This document shows, piece after piece, positions 26,961-36,363 of a stretch of 64,000 nucleotides of DNA (within the stretch, counting starts at the first letter, position 1; each line of letters opens with the position of its first letter). The DNA comes from Caldilineaceae bacterium (lineage in GTDB: Bacteria > Chloroflexota > Anaerolineae > Caldilineales > Caldilineaceae). The notes under the pieces are model-generated. The model did not search any database. It had not been told where the DNA came from and saw only the letters and a list, made by a program, of their open reading frames with translations. A program made the translations under genes and the position numbers. The stretch spans positions 434,001 through 498,000 of the forward strand of contig JAJEBF010000014.1 in assembly GCA_022824025.1 (NCBI GenBank), written 5' to 3'.

Positions 26961-27920
26961 ATGAGGGACATGCCGCGCAGAAGTCCTTTCGCCCCAACTT
27001 CACAAGGAGGGGACGATACCGGCAATGCACGCGGTACCGCCCTCATCATCAGCCTGCTGATGATAGACAGTCTACACTATGTGTTCGCCCGCCTTGTCTT
27101 TCCCTACATCGAGCCCGCCTTGGGCGCCTTCTATATTATCGCCGTCGCCCTGGTCGAAGTTGGCCTGCTTGGCCTTATCACGCGCCGTCTGCGCCTGGAA
27201 CCCCTTCGCCGCATGTGGCCGACCTTCCTCGCCATCGGCATGTGCGTGGCCGTCAGCACAAGGCTCAACTACGAAGCCATGGCCTTTATCGACCCGGGCG
27301 TCGCCGCCATGGTCGGCAAGATGACCGTTCTCTTCAGCCTGGGATTCGGCCTCCTCTGGCTGGGCGAACGCTTCACTCTGGTGCAGGGCGTCGGCTCCGC
27401 CATCGCCGTCGTCGGCCTTGCCGTCATCTCCTTCCAGCCCGGAGACTACCTGGGACTCGGCGCGATGATGATCCTCATCTCAACCTTCATCTACGCGCTC
27501 CACGCCGCCCTCACCAAACGCAATATGGGTGAAGTGGACCTCCTCAACTTCTTCTTCTACCGGCTCCTCCTCACCGCGGCCTTTCTTGCCTTGTTCAATC
27601 TCGCCCGCGGAAACTTTGCCCTCCCCTCTGCCCAGGCCTTCCCAATTCTCCTGCTCGTCGGCACCGTAGACGTCGTCGTGAGCCGTTTCCTCTACTACTG
27701 GACCCTGCGCAAACTGGACATGAGCGTCTTTGCCATTGCCCTGGCCGCCAGCCCCGTTGCGGCAGTGCTCTGGTCCCAACTTCTCTTCGACGTCTTCCCG
27801 ACGCCGCAGCAGCTGCTCGGCGGCCTCGCCATCCTCTGCGGCGTCGCCGTCGTTACCTCCGCGCCCGTCATCGAACGAAGGCTGCGCCGCCGCCCCAATA
27901 CCGCCGACGCCGCGTCATAG
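26961..27920 (+). CDS. EamA/DMT superfamily transporter
   Basis: About 319 residues with ten predicted helices in two EamA repeats; inner membrane, substrate unknown. The C-terminal end of each repeat has the expected pattern: GLLWLGERFTLVQGVGSAIA in the first, and PVAAVLWSQLLFDVFPTPQQ in the second. It is a different subgroup from the RarD-like gene at 7629. The start at ATG 26961 follows AAAGG; upstream the frame stays open into the antisense of dinB but that part is Pro/Arg-rich shadow and not real. The 3' end faces rsmI. Confidence 0.85.
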   Translation: MRDMPRRSPFAPTSQGGDDTGNARGTALIISLLMIDSLHYVFARLVFPYIEPALGAFYIIAVALVEVGLLGLITRRLRLEPLRRMWPTFLAIGMCVAVSTRLNYEAMAFIDPGVAAMVGKMTVLFSLGFGLLWLGERFTLVQGVGSAIAVVGLAVISFQPGDYLGLGAMMILISTFIYALHAALTKRNMGEVDLLNFFFYRLLLTAAFLALFNLARGNFALPSAQAFPILLLVGTVDVVVSRFLYYWTLRKLDMSVFAIALAASPVAAVLWSQLLFDVFPTPQQLLGGLAILCGVAVVTSAPVIERRLRRRPNTADAAS

Positions 27921-28078
27921 GAGCCTTCCAGACCAGTCTCCAAGGAGCCATCGGCCGCCGGCGCCAGCCGGGCATTGCTTCACTGCCTTTAAGTTTACCT
28001 TCTGGTGGGAAAGAATGGGGTTAAGGCCTTGAGACAGGCTAACGGCAAAAGCGAGCCGCCCGTCAGGCCCCCCTGCCT

Positions 28079-28744
28079 TCAGCCGCGGCCGCCGATCACC
28101 ACGATAAACTCGCCCAACAGCCTCCTGTCCGCAACCGTCTCCAACAGAGAAGCCACTGTGCCTCGCTGCACCTTTTCGTGCAGCTTTGTCAAATCGTTCG
28201 CCAGCGCGGCCGGCCTGTCGCCGTAGACCGCCAGCGCATCGGCCAGAAAGGCCGCAAGCCGGTGCTGACTCTCATAGAACACCAGTGTATGGGGCGAGTC
28301 CGCGTCAACCGCCAGAAAGCGCCGTCGCGCCCCCGACTTGCGCGGGGGAAAGCCGCGAAACGTGAAACTGTGCAACGGCAGCCCGGACAGCGCAAGCGCT
28401 GTGATCAGACCCGTCGGCCCCGGAACAGCCGTAACCGGCAGCCCCTCCTCCACCGCCCGTCGCACCGCTGTAAAGCCCGGGTCGGATATTCCCGGCGTGC
28501 CCGCATTCGTTACGACCGCGACCGAACGGCCGCCGCGCAGCGCCCCGACGATCCGCTCAACCGCCTTCCGTTCATTGTGCTCGTGATAGGAAAACTGGGG
28601 TGTCTCGATCCCATGGCGCTTCAGCAACCGGCCCGTCTTGCGCGTATCCTCCGCCGCGATTAGATCAACTGAACGTAGCGTCTCCAGGGCCCTCAGCGAA
28701 ATGTCGCCCAGGTTGCCGATCGGCGTGGACACGAGATAGAGCAT
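28079..28744 (-). CDS. rsmI: 16S rRNA (cytidine-2'-O)-methyltransferase
   Basis: Methylates the ribose of C1402 in 16S rRNA using SAM. The protein starts [20 protein letters not shown] and continues with [25 protein letters not shown] and [16 protein letters not shown], all diagnostic of the tetrapyrrole-methylase-like RsmI fold. [11 protein letters not shown] matches the usual ELTK[LM]HEE element. At 221 residues it lacks the about 60-residue C-terminal domain of E. coli RsmI (286 residues); shorter forms exist in other phyla. An upstream start at 28774 would add ten unconserved residues. Confidence 0.92.
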   Translation of the reverse strand: MLYLVSTPIGNLGDISLRALETLRSVDLIAAEDTRKTGRLLKRHGIETPQFSYHEHNERKAVERIVGALRGGRSVAVVTNAGTPGISDPGFTAVRRAVEEGLPVTAVPGPTGLITALALSGLPLHSFTFRGFPPRKSGARRRFLAVDADSPHTLVFYESQHRLAAFLADALAVYGDRPAALANDLTKLHEKVQRGTVASLLETVADRRLLGEFIVVIGGRG

Positions 28745-28843
28745 ATCAGCCTGGCAACCACACAGCCTTCGCATGCTTCCGCCCTATCCCTATACGCGGA
28801 CGGCTGAAGACCCAATCCGATTCCCCGCGCAAAGGAAACGCCA

Positions 28844-30022
28844 CTACTCTGTCCCGCCGGCAAACGCCTCGATCGCTGCAAAAAGCCGCTCAAGGTCCGA
28901 AGGCCAAACCTCTCCCATATGCCCGATGCGGAACGCTTTGCCCTTGTACGGGCCATAGCCGTCCGCGATCTGCATCCCCCGCGTTCCCAGGAACCGGTTG
29001 AGCGCGCCCACGTCCACGCCCCTCCTGTTCTCCACCGTCGTCACCGTGTCCGACTCGTACCCGCGCTCCGCCATCAGACCGAACCCGTTCGCCGCCGCCC
29101 AATCGCGGCTCAGCTGCCCGCAGAACGCGTGCCGGGCATAGCGGGCCTCCAGCCCTTCAGCGAATATCCGGTCCAGCTGGACACTCAGCGCACGCAGCAA
29201 CGAAATCGCCGGAGTGGCCGGCGTCGTGCTCCGCTGGCGGTACTTTTCCAGCTGCAGAAAATCGAAATACCAGCCGCGTCCGGATACCGTTGCTGCACGC
29301 GCCATCAAACGGTCGCTGACCGCGGCGAACGCCAGCCCCGGCGGCACGGCCAGCGCCTTCTGCGAAGAGGTCAGCAGGAGATCCAGCCCCCACTCGTCAA
29401 AGGGAAGTTTCACGCCGCTGAACGAAGAAACCGCATCGACCAGGATCAGCGTCTCCGGTCTGACGCGCCGCACACACGCTGCGATCGCATCCACCGGGCT
29501 CGCGACGCCCGTGCTCGTCTCATTGTGGACCACTGTGATCGCGTCCACCGGGCCGTCCGCAAGGGCTGCCAGCAACGCTTCCTCAACCTGCGCCGGCTTC
29601 ACCGCCGTGCACCACGCCGCCTCAACCGCGATCGCCTCCTTGCCGCATCCGACCGACACATCATGCCATCGCTGACTGAACGCCCCATTGACAAAATTGA
29701 TCACCCGCCCGCCCACTGCATTCCGAACCGCCGCTTCCTGCAGTCCCGAACCGGAAGCCGCAACCGTGAAGACCCGCGCCCTCGTATGATAGAGCTGTTG
29801 CAGCTGCTCACTGCACTTCCCGAAAAGCGACTCCAGCTCCGCGCTGCGGTGGCCGATCATCGGCGCCTCCTGCGCAGCCAGCGCTGCCGGATGCACGTCG
29901 GTCGGGCCCGGCACAAACAGCCTCTGCGGGGGCTTGTCCGCCGGGGTTACAAAGTCAGCCCTCTCCAGCCCGGTTTTCGCCACACCGCCGGTCGCCTTCG
30001 AACCTTCAACAGTCGCAGTCAT
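28844..30022 (-). CDS. Class V aminotransferase (serine/alanine-glyoxylate type)
   Basis: PLP-dependent enzyme of 392 residues. FVPGPTDVHPAAL near residue 36 and MIGHRSAELESLF are the usual opening of alanine-glyoxylate and serine-pyruvate aminotransferases. The PLP lysine lies in TSSQKALAVPPGLAF, and DAVSSFSG contains the aspartate that contacts the pyridine nitrogen. FRIGHMGEVWPSDLERLF closes the protein, as in the family. The donor may be serine, alanine or a ureidoglycine-type purine catabolite; sequence alone does not decide. The N-terminal 30 residues are polar and poorly conserved. It ends 100 bases before rsmI on the same strand. Confidence 0.9.
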   Translation of the reverse strand: MTATVEGSKATGGVAKTGLERADFVTPADKPPQRLFVPGPTDVHPAALAAQEAPMIGHRSAELESLFGKCSEQLQQLYHTRARVFTVAASGSGLQEAAVRNAVGGRVINFVNGAFSQRWHDVSVGCGKEAIAVEAAWCTAVKPAQVEEALLAALADGPVDAITVVHNETSTGVASPVDAIAACVRRVRPETLILVDAVSSFSGVKLPFDEWGLDLLLTSSQKALAVPPGLAFAAVSDRLMARAATVSGRGWYFDFLQLEKYRQRSTTPATPAISLLRALSVQLDRIFAEGLEARYARHAFCGQLSRDWAAANGFGLMAERGYESDTVTTVENRRGVDVGALNRFLGTRGMQIADGYGPYKGKAFRIGHMGEVWPSDLERLFAAIEAFAGGTE

Positions 30023-30133
30023 CGAATCCAGTCTCCTCCTTTACATTGGTTCAACCGGGACGCGCAGCAACTGTCGCCCCACTGAATCTCTCGATCCCCT
30101 CTACGACCCAAGCGATTTCGACATTGGCCCGCC

Positions 30134-30805
30134 CTACGCGCCCACCGGCTCCACACAGCCCGGCTCGTCATTACGCGGGTTGTTTACTATCCTGCTCACC
30201 GCCGCCGCCGCCATCTCCTCGCCGTCGTATGGCCGCATCAGATGCAGCAGCGTATCCGCCTTCTGCACGCTCGGGTCAAGCCACTCGTCGTAATCCGCCG
30301 GGTCAAGAATCACCGGCATTCGATGGTGAAGCGGAGCAAGGAACCCATTCGCCTCCGTCGTCAGAAGCGTACACGACTCGATCACCGAGCCCTCCCGCTC
30401 CCAGTGTTCCCACAACCCCGCAATGCCGAAAACTCCGCCCGACGCCAGACCGATCAGGTAGGGCTGCTTGCCATCCTTCTCTTTCTTCCACTCAAAAAAA
30501 CCATCGGCCGGAACAATGCAGCGCCGGTACTTGTAGGCCGCCCGGAATGAGGGCTTCTCCGCCGCCGTCTCCGATCGGGCATTTATCATCCGGCTCCCAA
30601 TCTTCGGGTCCTTCGCCCAAAAGGGAATCAGACCCCAATTCAGGTACGTCGCCTCCCGCAAGCCACCATGCGGGTTCGCCCGCACCGCCAGCACCGGCTG
30701 CGTCGGCGCAATGTTGTACCTCGGCCCTGTCTGCGGCGCCTCATCCAACGCAAACAGCATCTGCAAATTCTGCGGTGATGCCCGCAGCACAAATCGCCCG
30801 CACAT
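30134..30805 (-). CDS. SRAP (HMCES/YedK) family protein
   Basis: DNA-repair protein that crosslinks to abasic sites in single-stranded DNA through its second residue. The 223-residue chain begins MCGRF, so Cys2 is present once the methionine is removed. The other active-site residues are recognisable: asparagine in MINARSET, glutamate in ADGFFEWKK and histidine in APLHHRMPVIL. RYNIAPTQ is the conserved N-terminal element. It lies 111 bases upstream of the aminotransferase on the same strand. In many bacteria the gene accompanies SOS polymerases; dinB here is 3.4 kb away. Confidence 0.95.
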   Translation of the reverse strand: MCGRFVLRASPQNLQMLFALDEAPQTGPRYNIAPTQPVLAVRANPHGGLREATYLNWGLIPFWAKDPKIGSRMINARSETAAEKPSFRAAYKYRRCIVPADGFFEWKKEKDGKQPYLIGLASGGVFGIAGLWEHWEREGSVIESCTLLTTEANGFLAPLHHRMPVILDPADYDEWLDPSVQKADTLLHLMRPYDGEEMAAAAVSRIVNNPRNDEPGCVEPVGA

Positions 30806-31091
30806 CCGCCACCTCCCTATCCCCTATGAAAATACAATGAATTCAATAACCGGGTGTGAGCGATCTTATCGACACCCTCCCACCTTGTCAAAAACCGCCC
30901 CATCCGGTGGCCCCTCCCTTCGCCCCCGCGCCAGTCGCCCCCCGCGAAAACGTGCCCCACCAGCAAAGTGTGCCCACTGGCATAGGCTGCCCAGCCCAAC
31001 GCGTTCCGCCATCCCCGAATCGCGCCGCCCTGCGCCCCCTCCCCCGCGCTCACCTGGGCGCCCCACAGTCATTTCAATCACCATCAACCCA

Positions 31092-31118
31092 CTGTAGGGG
31101 CGCCCCTTGTGGGCGCCC
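31092..31118. repeat. Dispersed inverted repeat, partial copy (family A)
   Basis: CTGTAGGGGCGCCC (31092-31105), CTTGT, GGGCGCCC (31111-31118). CCATCAACCC just upstream is shared with the copy at 42371. The last bases of the right arm differ from the complete copy at 835. Confidence 0.75.
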
Positions 31119-31164
31119 TCCTTGGCGACCCAACAAATGTCCCCCCGCGGCGACTCCCCGCCCG

Positions 31165-31283
31165 CCACTGACCACTGACCACTGACCACTGACCACTGAC
31201 CACTGACCACTGACCACTGACCACTGACCACTGACCACTGACCACTGACCACTGACCACTGACCACTGACCACCAACCACTGC
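31165..31283. repeat. CCACTGA heptamer tandem array, 15 perfect plus 2 degenerate units (family B)
   Basis: Fifteen identical 7-bp units run from 31165 to 31269, followed by CCACCAA and CCACTGC. Because 7 is not a multiple of 3, all three frames are open on the complement strand and read as a short recurring SGQW-containing peptide, which is not a gene. The array occupies the 564-base gap between the SRAP and metallophosphoesterase genes together with a family A repeat; I see nothing else in that gap. Slippage should make its length variable between strains. Confidence 0.95.
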
Positions 31284-31369
31284 CCTTCCCGTTTGACGGT
31301 TTCCCGTCCACCGGGTAGCATAGCGGGCAGTATGCCGCAAACCGTTCACTACCTTGCCACTGACTTCAC

Positions 31370-32383
31370 ATGCGATTAGCAGTCCTCGCCGACATCCACG
31401 GAAACCTGCCCGCGCTGCAAGCCGTCCAAGCCGAATTGGAGCGGCTCCAGCCCGATTTCGTCATTCTGAACGGCGACCTTATCAACCCAATGCCCTTCAA
31501 CAATGGCGTCGTTGACAGTGTCCGCAAGGCAGGCTGGGCCGTCGTGCGCGGAAATCACGAATTCTACCTGCTCGACTACGGGACCGACCGGGCGCCCAAG
31601 GGATCGCACGATTCGGAACGTTGGGGCAGCCTGCACTGGCTTGTCAGGCGAATCGGCGCTGAACAGGCCAACTTCCTGGCCGCCCTTCCGGACGAGCTCA
31701 GGCTGCAATTCCCAGGCGCCCAACCAATCCGGGCCGCCCACGGCGTACCCGGCAAGAACCGGGTCGGCTTCTATCAGTCCATGCCCGCGGACAAAATCAT
31801 CCCCGCTATCGACAGCATTGAGGAACGGAACGTCATTTCCGCTCATACACACGTGCAAGTTGACCGGCACATTTACAAGACCCAATCGCAGGACCCGCTC
31901 ACCGACCCGCACGAAGGCCGCCATGCATTCGAACCACCTGCCGCCAACATGTCGGACATTTCGCCGGATGGCAAATCCCGCAACCACTGCCACTGGCATC
32001 TCATGAACCCCGGCAGCATCGGCCTCCCGCTCAACGGCGACCCGTCTGCCCAATTCGCAACGATGGAGTCGGCGCCCGAAAGCGAGCAGCCGGGAGGCTG
32101 GAAAGTGCTTCACCACCGCGTCCCCTACGATCGCGGCCCAGTCCTCGAAGCCTTTGCCACCGAAGGGCTCCTCGAAGCCGGCGGCGTCATCGCCCAGCTC
32201 TTTTACTGGGAGCTGGTCACCGCCGAACCCGAAATCATCAACTACTTCCGCTGGTGTTGGGCCAACGGCCACGACCCGGACGCCGAAGACATCAAGCACT
32301 CCTTTGCCGCTTACAGCGAAGCGACCGGACGCCACAACTACGTAAACGAAAGAGACCCGCTGAAAGTGGCGCAGTCATCATGA
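31370..32383 (+). CDS. Metallophosphoesterase family protein 1
   Basis: Calcineurin-like dinuclear-metal phosphoesterase, 337 residues, cytoplasmic. Metal-binding motifs in order: ADIHGN (residues 6-11), LNGDLINP, RGNHEFY and SAHTHVQVDR. NPGSIGLPLNGDP is characteristic of the subgroup related to YfcE/ApaH-like phosphodiesterases. It is longer than small YfcE proteins by about 150 residues; the insert around IYKTQSQDPLTDP and the C-terminal 90 residues have no motif I know. Its stop overlaps the start of a paralogue by four bases (ATGA), so the two are translationally coupled. Substrate unknown. Confidence 0.85.
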   Translation: MRLAVLADIHGNLPALQAVQAELERLQPDFVILNGDLINPMPFNNGVVDSVRKAGWAVVRGNHEFYLLDYGTDRAPKGSHDSERWGSLHWLVRRIGAEQANFLAALPDELRLQFPGAQPIRAAHGVPGKNRVGFYQSMPADKIIPAIDSIEERNVISAHTHVQVDRHIYKTQSQDPLTDPHEGRHAFEPPAANMSDISPDGKSRNHCHWHLMNPGSIGLPLNGDPSAQFATMESAPESEQPGGWKVLHHRVPYDRGPVLEAFATEGLLEAGGVIAQLFYWELVTAEPEIINYFRWCWANGHDPDAEDIKHSFAAYSEATGRHNYVNERDPLKVAQSS

Positions 32384-33300
32384 ACTCCTCCCTCCGGCTT
32401 GCCTTTCTCGGCGACATTCACGGCAATCTGCCGGCTCTCGAAGCCGTACTGGCGGATATCGACCAGCAGGCCCCGGACGCCGTCTTTCTTCTCGGCGACC
32501 TGATCAACAGGTGCCCGTGGACCCGCGAACTGCTCGACATTCTTCGCCAGCGCGACTGGCCTTCCGTCCAGGGCAATCATGACCTCGTCCTCGCTCAGCT
32601 GCACACTCCTGAGGGCTGGCCGGGTTTCAGCGAAAGAAATCGCTTCCCCAACGTCCACTGGACCTGGGAACAACTGCATCCGGAGGACTTGAGCTACCTC
32701 CTGCTCCTACCGCACGACCTGCTCATCGAGATCGATGGCGCGCCTGCCCTGAGACTCTTTCACGGGCTCCCCGACAACCCCTTTGCCGGCATACTGCCCA
32801 AGGAAGACGATCTAACAGTTTCAAGCCGCATCGCGGTGTATAGTGAGCCCCTCCTGATCTGCGGCCACACACACCAGCCTATGGACCGTACAGTCGCTTC
32901 CGCAGCCAACACAGGGGGCAACGAATCCGTCCAGGCGCCGCCGCAACGCGTCATGAACCCCGGTAGCGTCGGTATGCCCTACAATGCCGACCCGCGCGCC
33001 CAATACCTGCTCCTGGACCTTGTTCAGCAGAACGGAAACCCCGCCTGGCAGCCATGCTTCCGCCAACTGGACTATGACTTTGAACGAGTTGCCTCTGCCT
33101 TCAGAACCAGCGGCCTCCTCGATGCCAGCGGAGCCATCGGCATTCTCAATCTTCGCACGATCCGAGACGGGCAGCCCTGGTCCAGCGACTTCCAACAGTG
33201 GCTGCGGACCCAACCCCAGGCCGTGCGAAGCAACGCCGAAGCCGCCGTCGAGCAGTATCTGCAGACGCACGGCCCTAACCAGTGGGCCTTCGGCAGTTAA
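32380..33300 (+). CDS. Metallophosphoesterase family protein 2
   Basis: Paralogue of the preceding gene, 306 residues. GDIHGNLPALEAV, LLGDLINR, QGNHDLVL and CGHTHQPMDR supply the metal ligands, and NPGSVGMPYNADPRAQYLLLD matches the same subgroup. The ATG at 32380 overlaps the upstream TGA. The two paralogues have diverged strongly outside the motifs, which suggests different substrates or a heteromer. A class V aminotransferase-like gene follows after 91 bases. Confidence 0.85.
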   Translation: MNSSLRLAFLGDIHGNLPALEAVLADIDQQAPDAVFLLGDLINRCPWTRELLDILRQRDWPSVQGNHDLVLAQLHTPEGWPGFSERNRFPNVHWTWEQLHPEDLSYLLLLPHDLLIEIDGAPALRLFHGLPDNPFAGILPKEDDLTVSSRIAVYSEPLLICGHTHQPMDRTVASAANTGGNESVQAPPQRVMNPGSVGMPYNADPRAQYLLLDLVQQNGNPAWQPCFRQLDYDFERVASAFRTSGLLDASGAIGILNLRTIRDGQPWSSDFQQWLRTQPQAVRSNAEAAVEQYLQTHGPNQWAFGS

Positions 33301-33391
33301 TGGTCAGATTCTGTCCCGGCATCTTCAAGCAAAGGAAAGAGCCCAAAGCGAACGTCCTCAGAAGCCCAACAAATATTCAACAGTCACAAAG

Positions 33392-34564
33392 ATGAGACAA
33401 GCGAGAATGTCACCCAATCTAACCGAAGTCAGAAATGAACTCCCCGCGCTGCAGGACACAGCCTACCTCAACACCGGGAGCTACGGCCCCCTCAGCCGCG
33501 CGGCCGCGAAAGCCATCGAAGAAGAAAACCGGCAACAGTTGGAGGCCGGCCGCCTGACAAGCATGGGCGAAGCCGCCCAGTCCATCCCCGCGTCCCTCCG
33601 CGCAGGATTCGCTCGCGTGCTGGGCTGTGACGCCGATGAAGTCGCCCTCACCCATCACACGACCGATGGCATGAACATCGCAACCTGGGGCATCCAATAC
33701 CGGCCGGGAGACGAAATCGTCACCAACTCTTGGGAACATCCAGGGGGCCTCCTGCCCGTCTTCGCCGCCGCCAGGCGCTTCGACCTCAAGGTCCGTATGG
33801 TAAACCTCAGCCTCGATGACGACGAAGAGTCGATCCTCGCCAAATTCGACCGCGCCATCGGACCGAGAACCCGGCTGGTCTCGGTCGCTCATGTTTCATG
33901 GAAGACCGGGACAATCCTGCCCATCGACCAGCTCGCCGATCTCGTCCACCGCCGCGGCGGGCTTCTCGCCGTGGACGGGGCACAGTCCGGCGGCGCTATG
34001 CGCCTCGATATGTCCTCCTCACAGGCCGACTTCTACGCCATACCCGGCCAGAAATGGCTTTGCGGGCCGGAAGGTATCGGCGCCCTCTATGTGGATAGAG
34101 AGCGAACAGGCGACCTCCTGCAGACCTACGTCGGCTACCCCAGCCTGCGCGACGGCGCGGCTTACGACGAAACGGGTATCTTCCTCCCGCCCGCCGGCGC
34201 CAAACGCTATGAAGTCGGAACCACCTACCGGCCCGCCATCGCCGGCATGTGGAGCGGCCTCCAGTGGCTCGAAAAATTGGGATTGGACTGGGTATATGAC
34301 CGCACGCAGAAAATGACGGAATCCACGCGCAAGACCCTCTCCATCATACCTGCCGTCCGCCTCGTACACACCCCAACCCACGCCGGGCTAACCAGCTTCA
34401 CCATCGATGGCACCTCCCCGGCAGAGGCCGTCGAGCAGCTCGCAAAGGCTGGCGTGCTCATCCGCTCCGTGCCCGACCCAAACCTGATCAGAGTTTCCTC
34501 CCACTTCTTCAATGACGAGTCGGACATAGAGAAACTGCGGGTGGGGATCGAGAATTTGAACTGA
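33392..34564 (+). CDS. Class V aminotransferase-fold protein (cysteine desulfurase/epimerase-like)
   Basis: PLP enzyme of about 390 residues. AYLNTGSYGPLSRAA is the usual N-terminal motif of the isopenicillin-N-epimerase and SufS-like branch. THHTTDGMNIATWG, VSVAHVSWKTGTILPI and LLAVDGAQSGGA follow, the last with the PLP aspartate. The PLP lysine is in IPGQKWLCGPEGIGALYV. The active-site cysteine loop of cysteine desulfurases is not evident near the C-terminus (VRLVHTPTHAGL and LIRVSSHFFND), so an aminotransferase, lyase or epimerase role is more likely. The start is uncertain: ATG 33392 or ATG 33407 are both in frame and neither has a strong ribosome site. Confidence 0.82.
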   Translation: MRQARMSPNLTEVRNELPALQDTAYLNTGSYGPLSRAAAKAIEEENRQQLEAGRLTSMGEAAQSIPASLRAGFARVLGCDADEVALTHHTTDGMNIATWGIQYRPGDEIVTNSWEHPGGLLPVFAAARRFDLKVRMVNLSLDDDEESILAKFDRAIGPRTRLVSVAHVSWKTGTILPIDQLADLVHRRGGLLAVDGAQSGGAMRLDMSSSQADFYAIPGQKWLCGPEGIGALYVDRERTGDLLQTYVGYPSLRDGAAYDETGIFLPPAGAKRYEVGTTYRPAIAGMWSGLQWLEKLGLDWVYDRTQKMTESTRKTLSIIPAVRLVHTPTHAGLTSFTIDGTSPAEAVEQLAKAGVLIRSVPDPNLIRVSSHFFNDESDIEKLRVGIENLN

Positions 34565-34619
34565 TTTCGCCCCCGGCCAGACCGCCGGCCACTTCCAGGA
34601 CCGAGCCCGCGTCCTCCGT

Positions 34620-35318
34620 TCAGGAAAGCAGGTCTTCGGCCTCAAGTTGGTCCCGCAAAAGCGCGCGCCCCCGGCTCAACCTCGACTTGACTGTTCCACG
34701 AGGAAGACCGAGATAGATCGCGGCCTCATGATAGTCATAGCCGTGAACGTCAACGAGGACAACCACATCGCGATACCAGGACGGCAACCGTTCGATCAAC
34801 CGGCCTAATACACCGATCCTTTCCCGGCTCAGCGCGTACCTCTCCGGACATCGATCGCAGCGATACTCCGGCGCCTCAAAGTCAGACTCGTCGATCAGCT
34901 GCTCAAGACTGACAGACGGGCGTCGCTTCAACCTCCGCAAGTGATCGTAGCACGTGTTTGACACGATCCGCAGAAGCCAGGCCCGAAAATTGCCGTCCTG
35001 GTAACGCGGCATCGCACGGTGAACCTTGATCAGCGCCTCCTGCACAGCATCCGCGGCTGCCTCTTCCGTCTGCAGGATGCTGCGCGCCAACCGCGCCGCC
35101 GTGTTCCCGTAGGCATCAACCAATCCCTGAAAGGCCAGTTCATCACCCGCCCTTGCGGCATGTATCATCGCCTGATAACGCTCTCCGCCTGCTGCGGCGA
35201 GGGCAAGCGTCCCTCGTCGTCGCTGCCCTGAACGGCGGGCATGCCCCAATTCGAACTGGATTCCTTCCTTTCCACGCCCGGGCTCCCTAAAGGTCGTTCC
35301 CTCACGATACAGTGACAT
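34620..35318 (-). CDS. ECF-type RNA polymerase sigma factor
   Basis: Alternative sigma factor of 232 residues. Region 2 covers about residues 60-125 (AFQGLVDAYGNTAARLARS, then AWLLRIVSNTCYDHLRR), and region 4 about 165-225 (LPSWYRDVVVLVDVHGYDYH and LGLPRGTVKSRLSRGRALL). Between them is a cysteine-bearing linker with YRCDRCPER, whose pair of cysteines could respond to redox state or bind a metal. The N-terminal 45 residues are basic and unconserved; AAAGGA at the proper distance before ATG 35318 supports the long form. No anti-sigma gene is adjacent. The gene is on the same strand as the FHA regulator 382 bases upstream. Confidence 0.9.
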   Translation of the reverse strand: MSLYREGTTFREPGRGKEGIQFELGHARRSGQRRRGTLALAAAGGERYQAMIHAARAGDELAFQGLVDAYGNTAARLARSILQTEEAAADAVQEALIKVHRAMPRYQDGNFRAWLLRIVSNTCYDHLRRLKRRPSVSLEQLIDESDFEAPEYRCDRCPERYALSRERIGVLGRLIERLPSWYRDVVVLVDVHGYDYHEAAIYLGLPRGTVKSRLSRGRALLRDQLEAEDLLS

Positions 35319-35700
35319 ACCCGAATCCTTTCCCTAACGTAGCGCTTCGCGGCTGGGTTCTCCCGCCCGATTCTCAGGCAGCCCTGCTGTCAGCTCACCT
35401 GTAGGCCCGGGCGCGAATGAGCAGTACGCAACCAGGATATGCCAAAGACGCGACGTCAAGTCTGAACGAACTGCAACACAATTCGGACCGTTTGCTTACG
35501 ATTCCTATGTTGTCATTTCTGAGAAACGCGACCGCGCGGAATACTCATTTGCAGTCTTGCGCAGGTCCAGTCCTGAGGTCCCGAATCCAGACTGGAGATT
35601 TCAAACGACTCTGCCAAGCCCCGTCCAGGGTTAGGCCTTCCTCCAAAAGGCATGCCTGCTATCACGGGCAGCCAGTTGCCTTCTTCCGCAGACCGGGAAG
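35319..35700. other. Intergenic region without a supported gene
   Basis: 382 bases between the sigma-factor start and the FHA-protein stop, both on the minus strand. A 100-codon open frame on the plus strand (35417-35719) has no recognisable motif and runs into the FHA gene, so I treat it as chance. No repeat of families A or B is present. It should contain the sigma-factor promoter, but I could not pick one with confidence. Confidence 0.5.
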
Positions 35701-36363
35701 CTATCCCTCCTTTAGCTGATACCCGTACCCGCGCACCGTCACAATAAAACGGGTCTGTGGCTCTCCAGGGACGGCAGACCCCGGCTCAATGCGGTTGCGC
35801 ACCCTGCTTACCATGCGGTCAATGCTGGCGTCAAAAACATCGCCCCCGACCTCTGCCCATATGTGAGTCGCCAGCTCATCCTTGCTAACCACCCGCCCCC
35901 GATTCTGATACAGGTACCACAACAGATCGAACTGCTTAACGCTCAGTGGAGGAACGAGTGCCTTGCCGTCTATATAGACCTGACGCGTGGCCGAATCAAC
36001 TCGAATGCCCGCCTCCGGGAGGGCTTCCAGAAATGGCGCCGTAATCGTCGCAGACGGATCGTGAAAGCGGAATCGCGTCGAGGCAAACTGCACCTCGTCA
36101 CCGTCCTCCAACCAGGCGGTGCCGCCAGGAGCCAGCCGCCGCCCATTGACAAATACGCCGTTCTTGCTCTCCAGGTCGTGCAAACGGTACGCGTTATCGA
36201 TATAGTGCAATTCAGCGTGCTTTCGGCTGGCAAAACCGTCATTCACGTTCACAAACGCGCCGGGCGAACGACCCACCATCATCTGTTCTTTCGATAACTC
36301 GTACTCGGCCCCCGCATCCGGCCCGCTGAGACAGACCAACCTGGCACTCTGTATTCTCTGCAT
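35701..36363 (-). CDS. FHA domain-winged helix DNA-binding regulator
   Basis: A 220-residue regulator joining phosphothreonine recognition to DNA binding. Residues about 8-100 form an FHA domain: MVGRSPGAFVNVND, SRKHAELHY (the phosphopeptide-binding SxxH core) and LHDLESKNGVFVNGRRL. Residues about 120-220 form an OmpR-type winged helix: LSVKQFDLLWYLYQNRGRVV, then SIDRMVSRVRNRIEP and VRGYGYQL. It has no receiver domain, so the input is expected to be a phosphorylated protein. The divergent Ser/Thr kinase gene 551 bases away is the obvious partner: phosphorylation would steer this factor or its ligand. That link is inferred from context. Confidence 0.9.
   Translation of the reverse strand: MQRIQSARLVCLSGPDAGAEYELSKEQMMVGRSPGAFVNVNDGFASRKHAELHYIDNAYRLHDLESKNGVFVNGRRLAPGGTAWLEDGDEVQFASTRFRFHDPSATITAPFLEALPEAGIRVDSATRQVYIDGKALVPPLSVKQFDLLWYLYQNRGRVVSKDELATHIWAEVGGDVFDASIDRMVSRVRNRIEPGSAVPGEPQTRFIVTVRGYGYQLKEG

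Noticed and set aside
31165..31283. Possible CRISPR array
   Set aside because: The unit is 7 bp and contiguous, with no spacers and no cas genes in the window.
31074..31349. Minus-strand frames encoding a repeated SGQW-containing peptide
   Set aside because: These come from the 7-bp CCACTGA array, which is open in every frame because 7 is not a multiple of 3; they are not proteins.
35417..35719. A 100-codon plus-strand frame between the sigma factor and the FHA gene
   Set aside because: It has no recognisable motif and runs into the FHA gene on the other strand.
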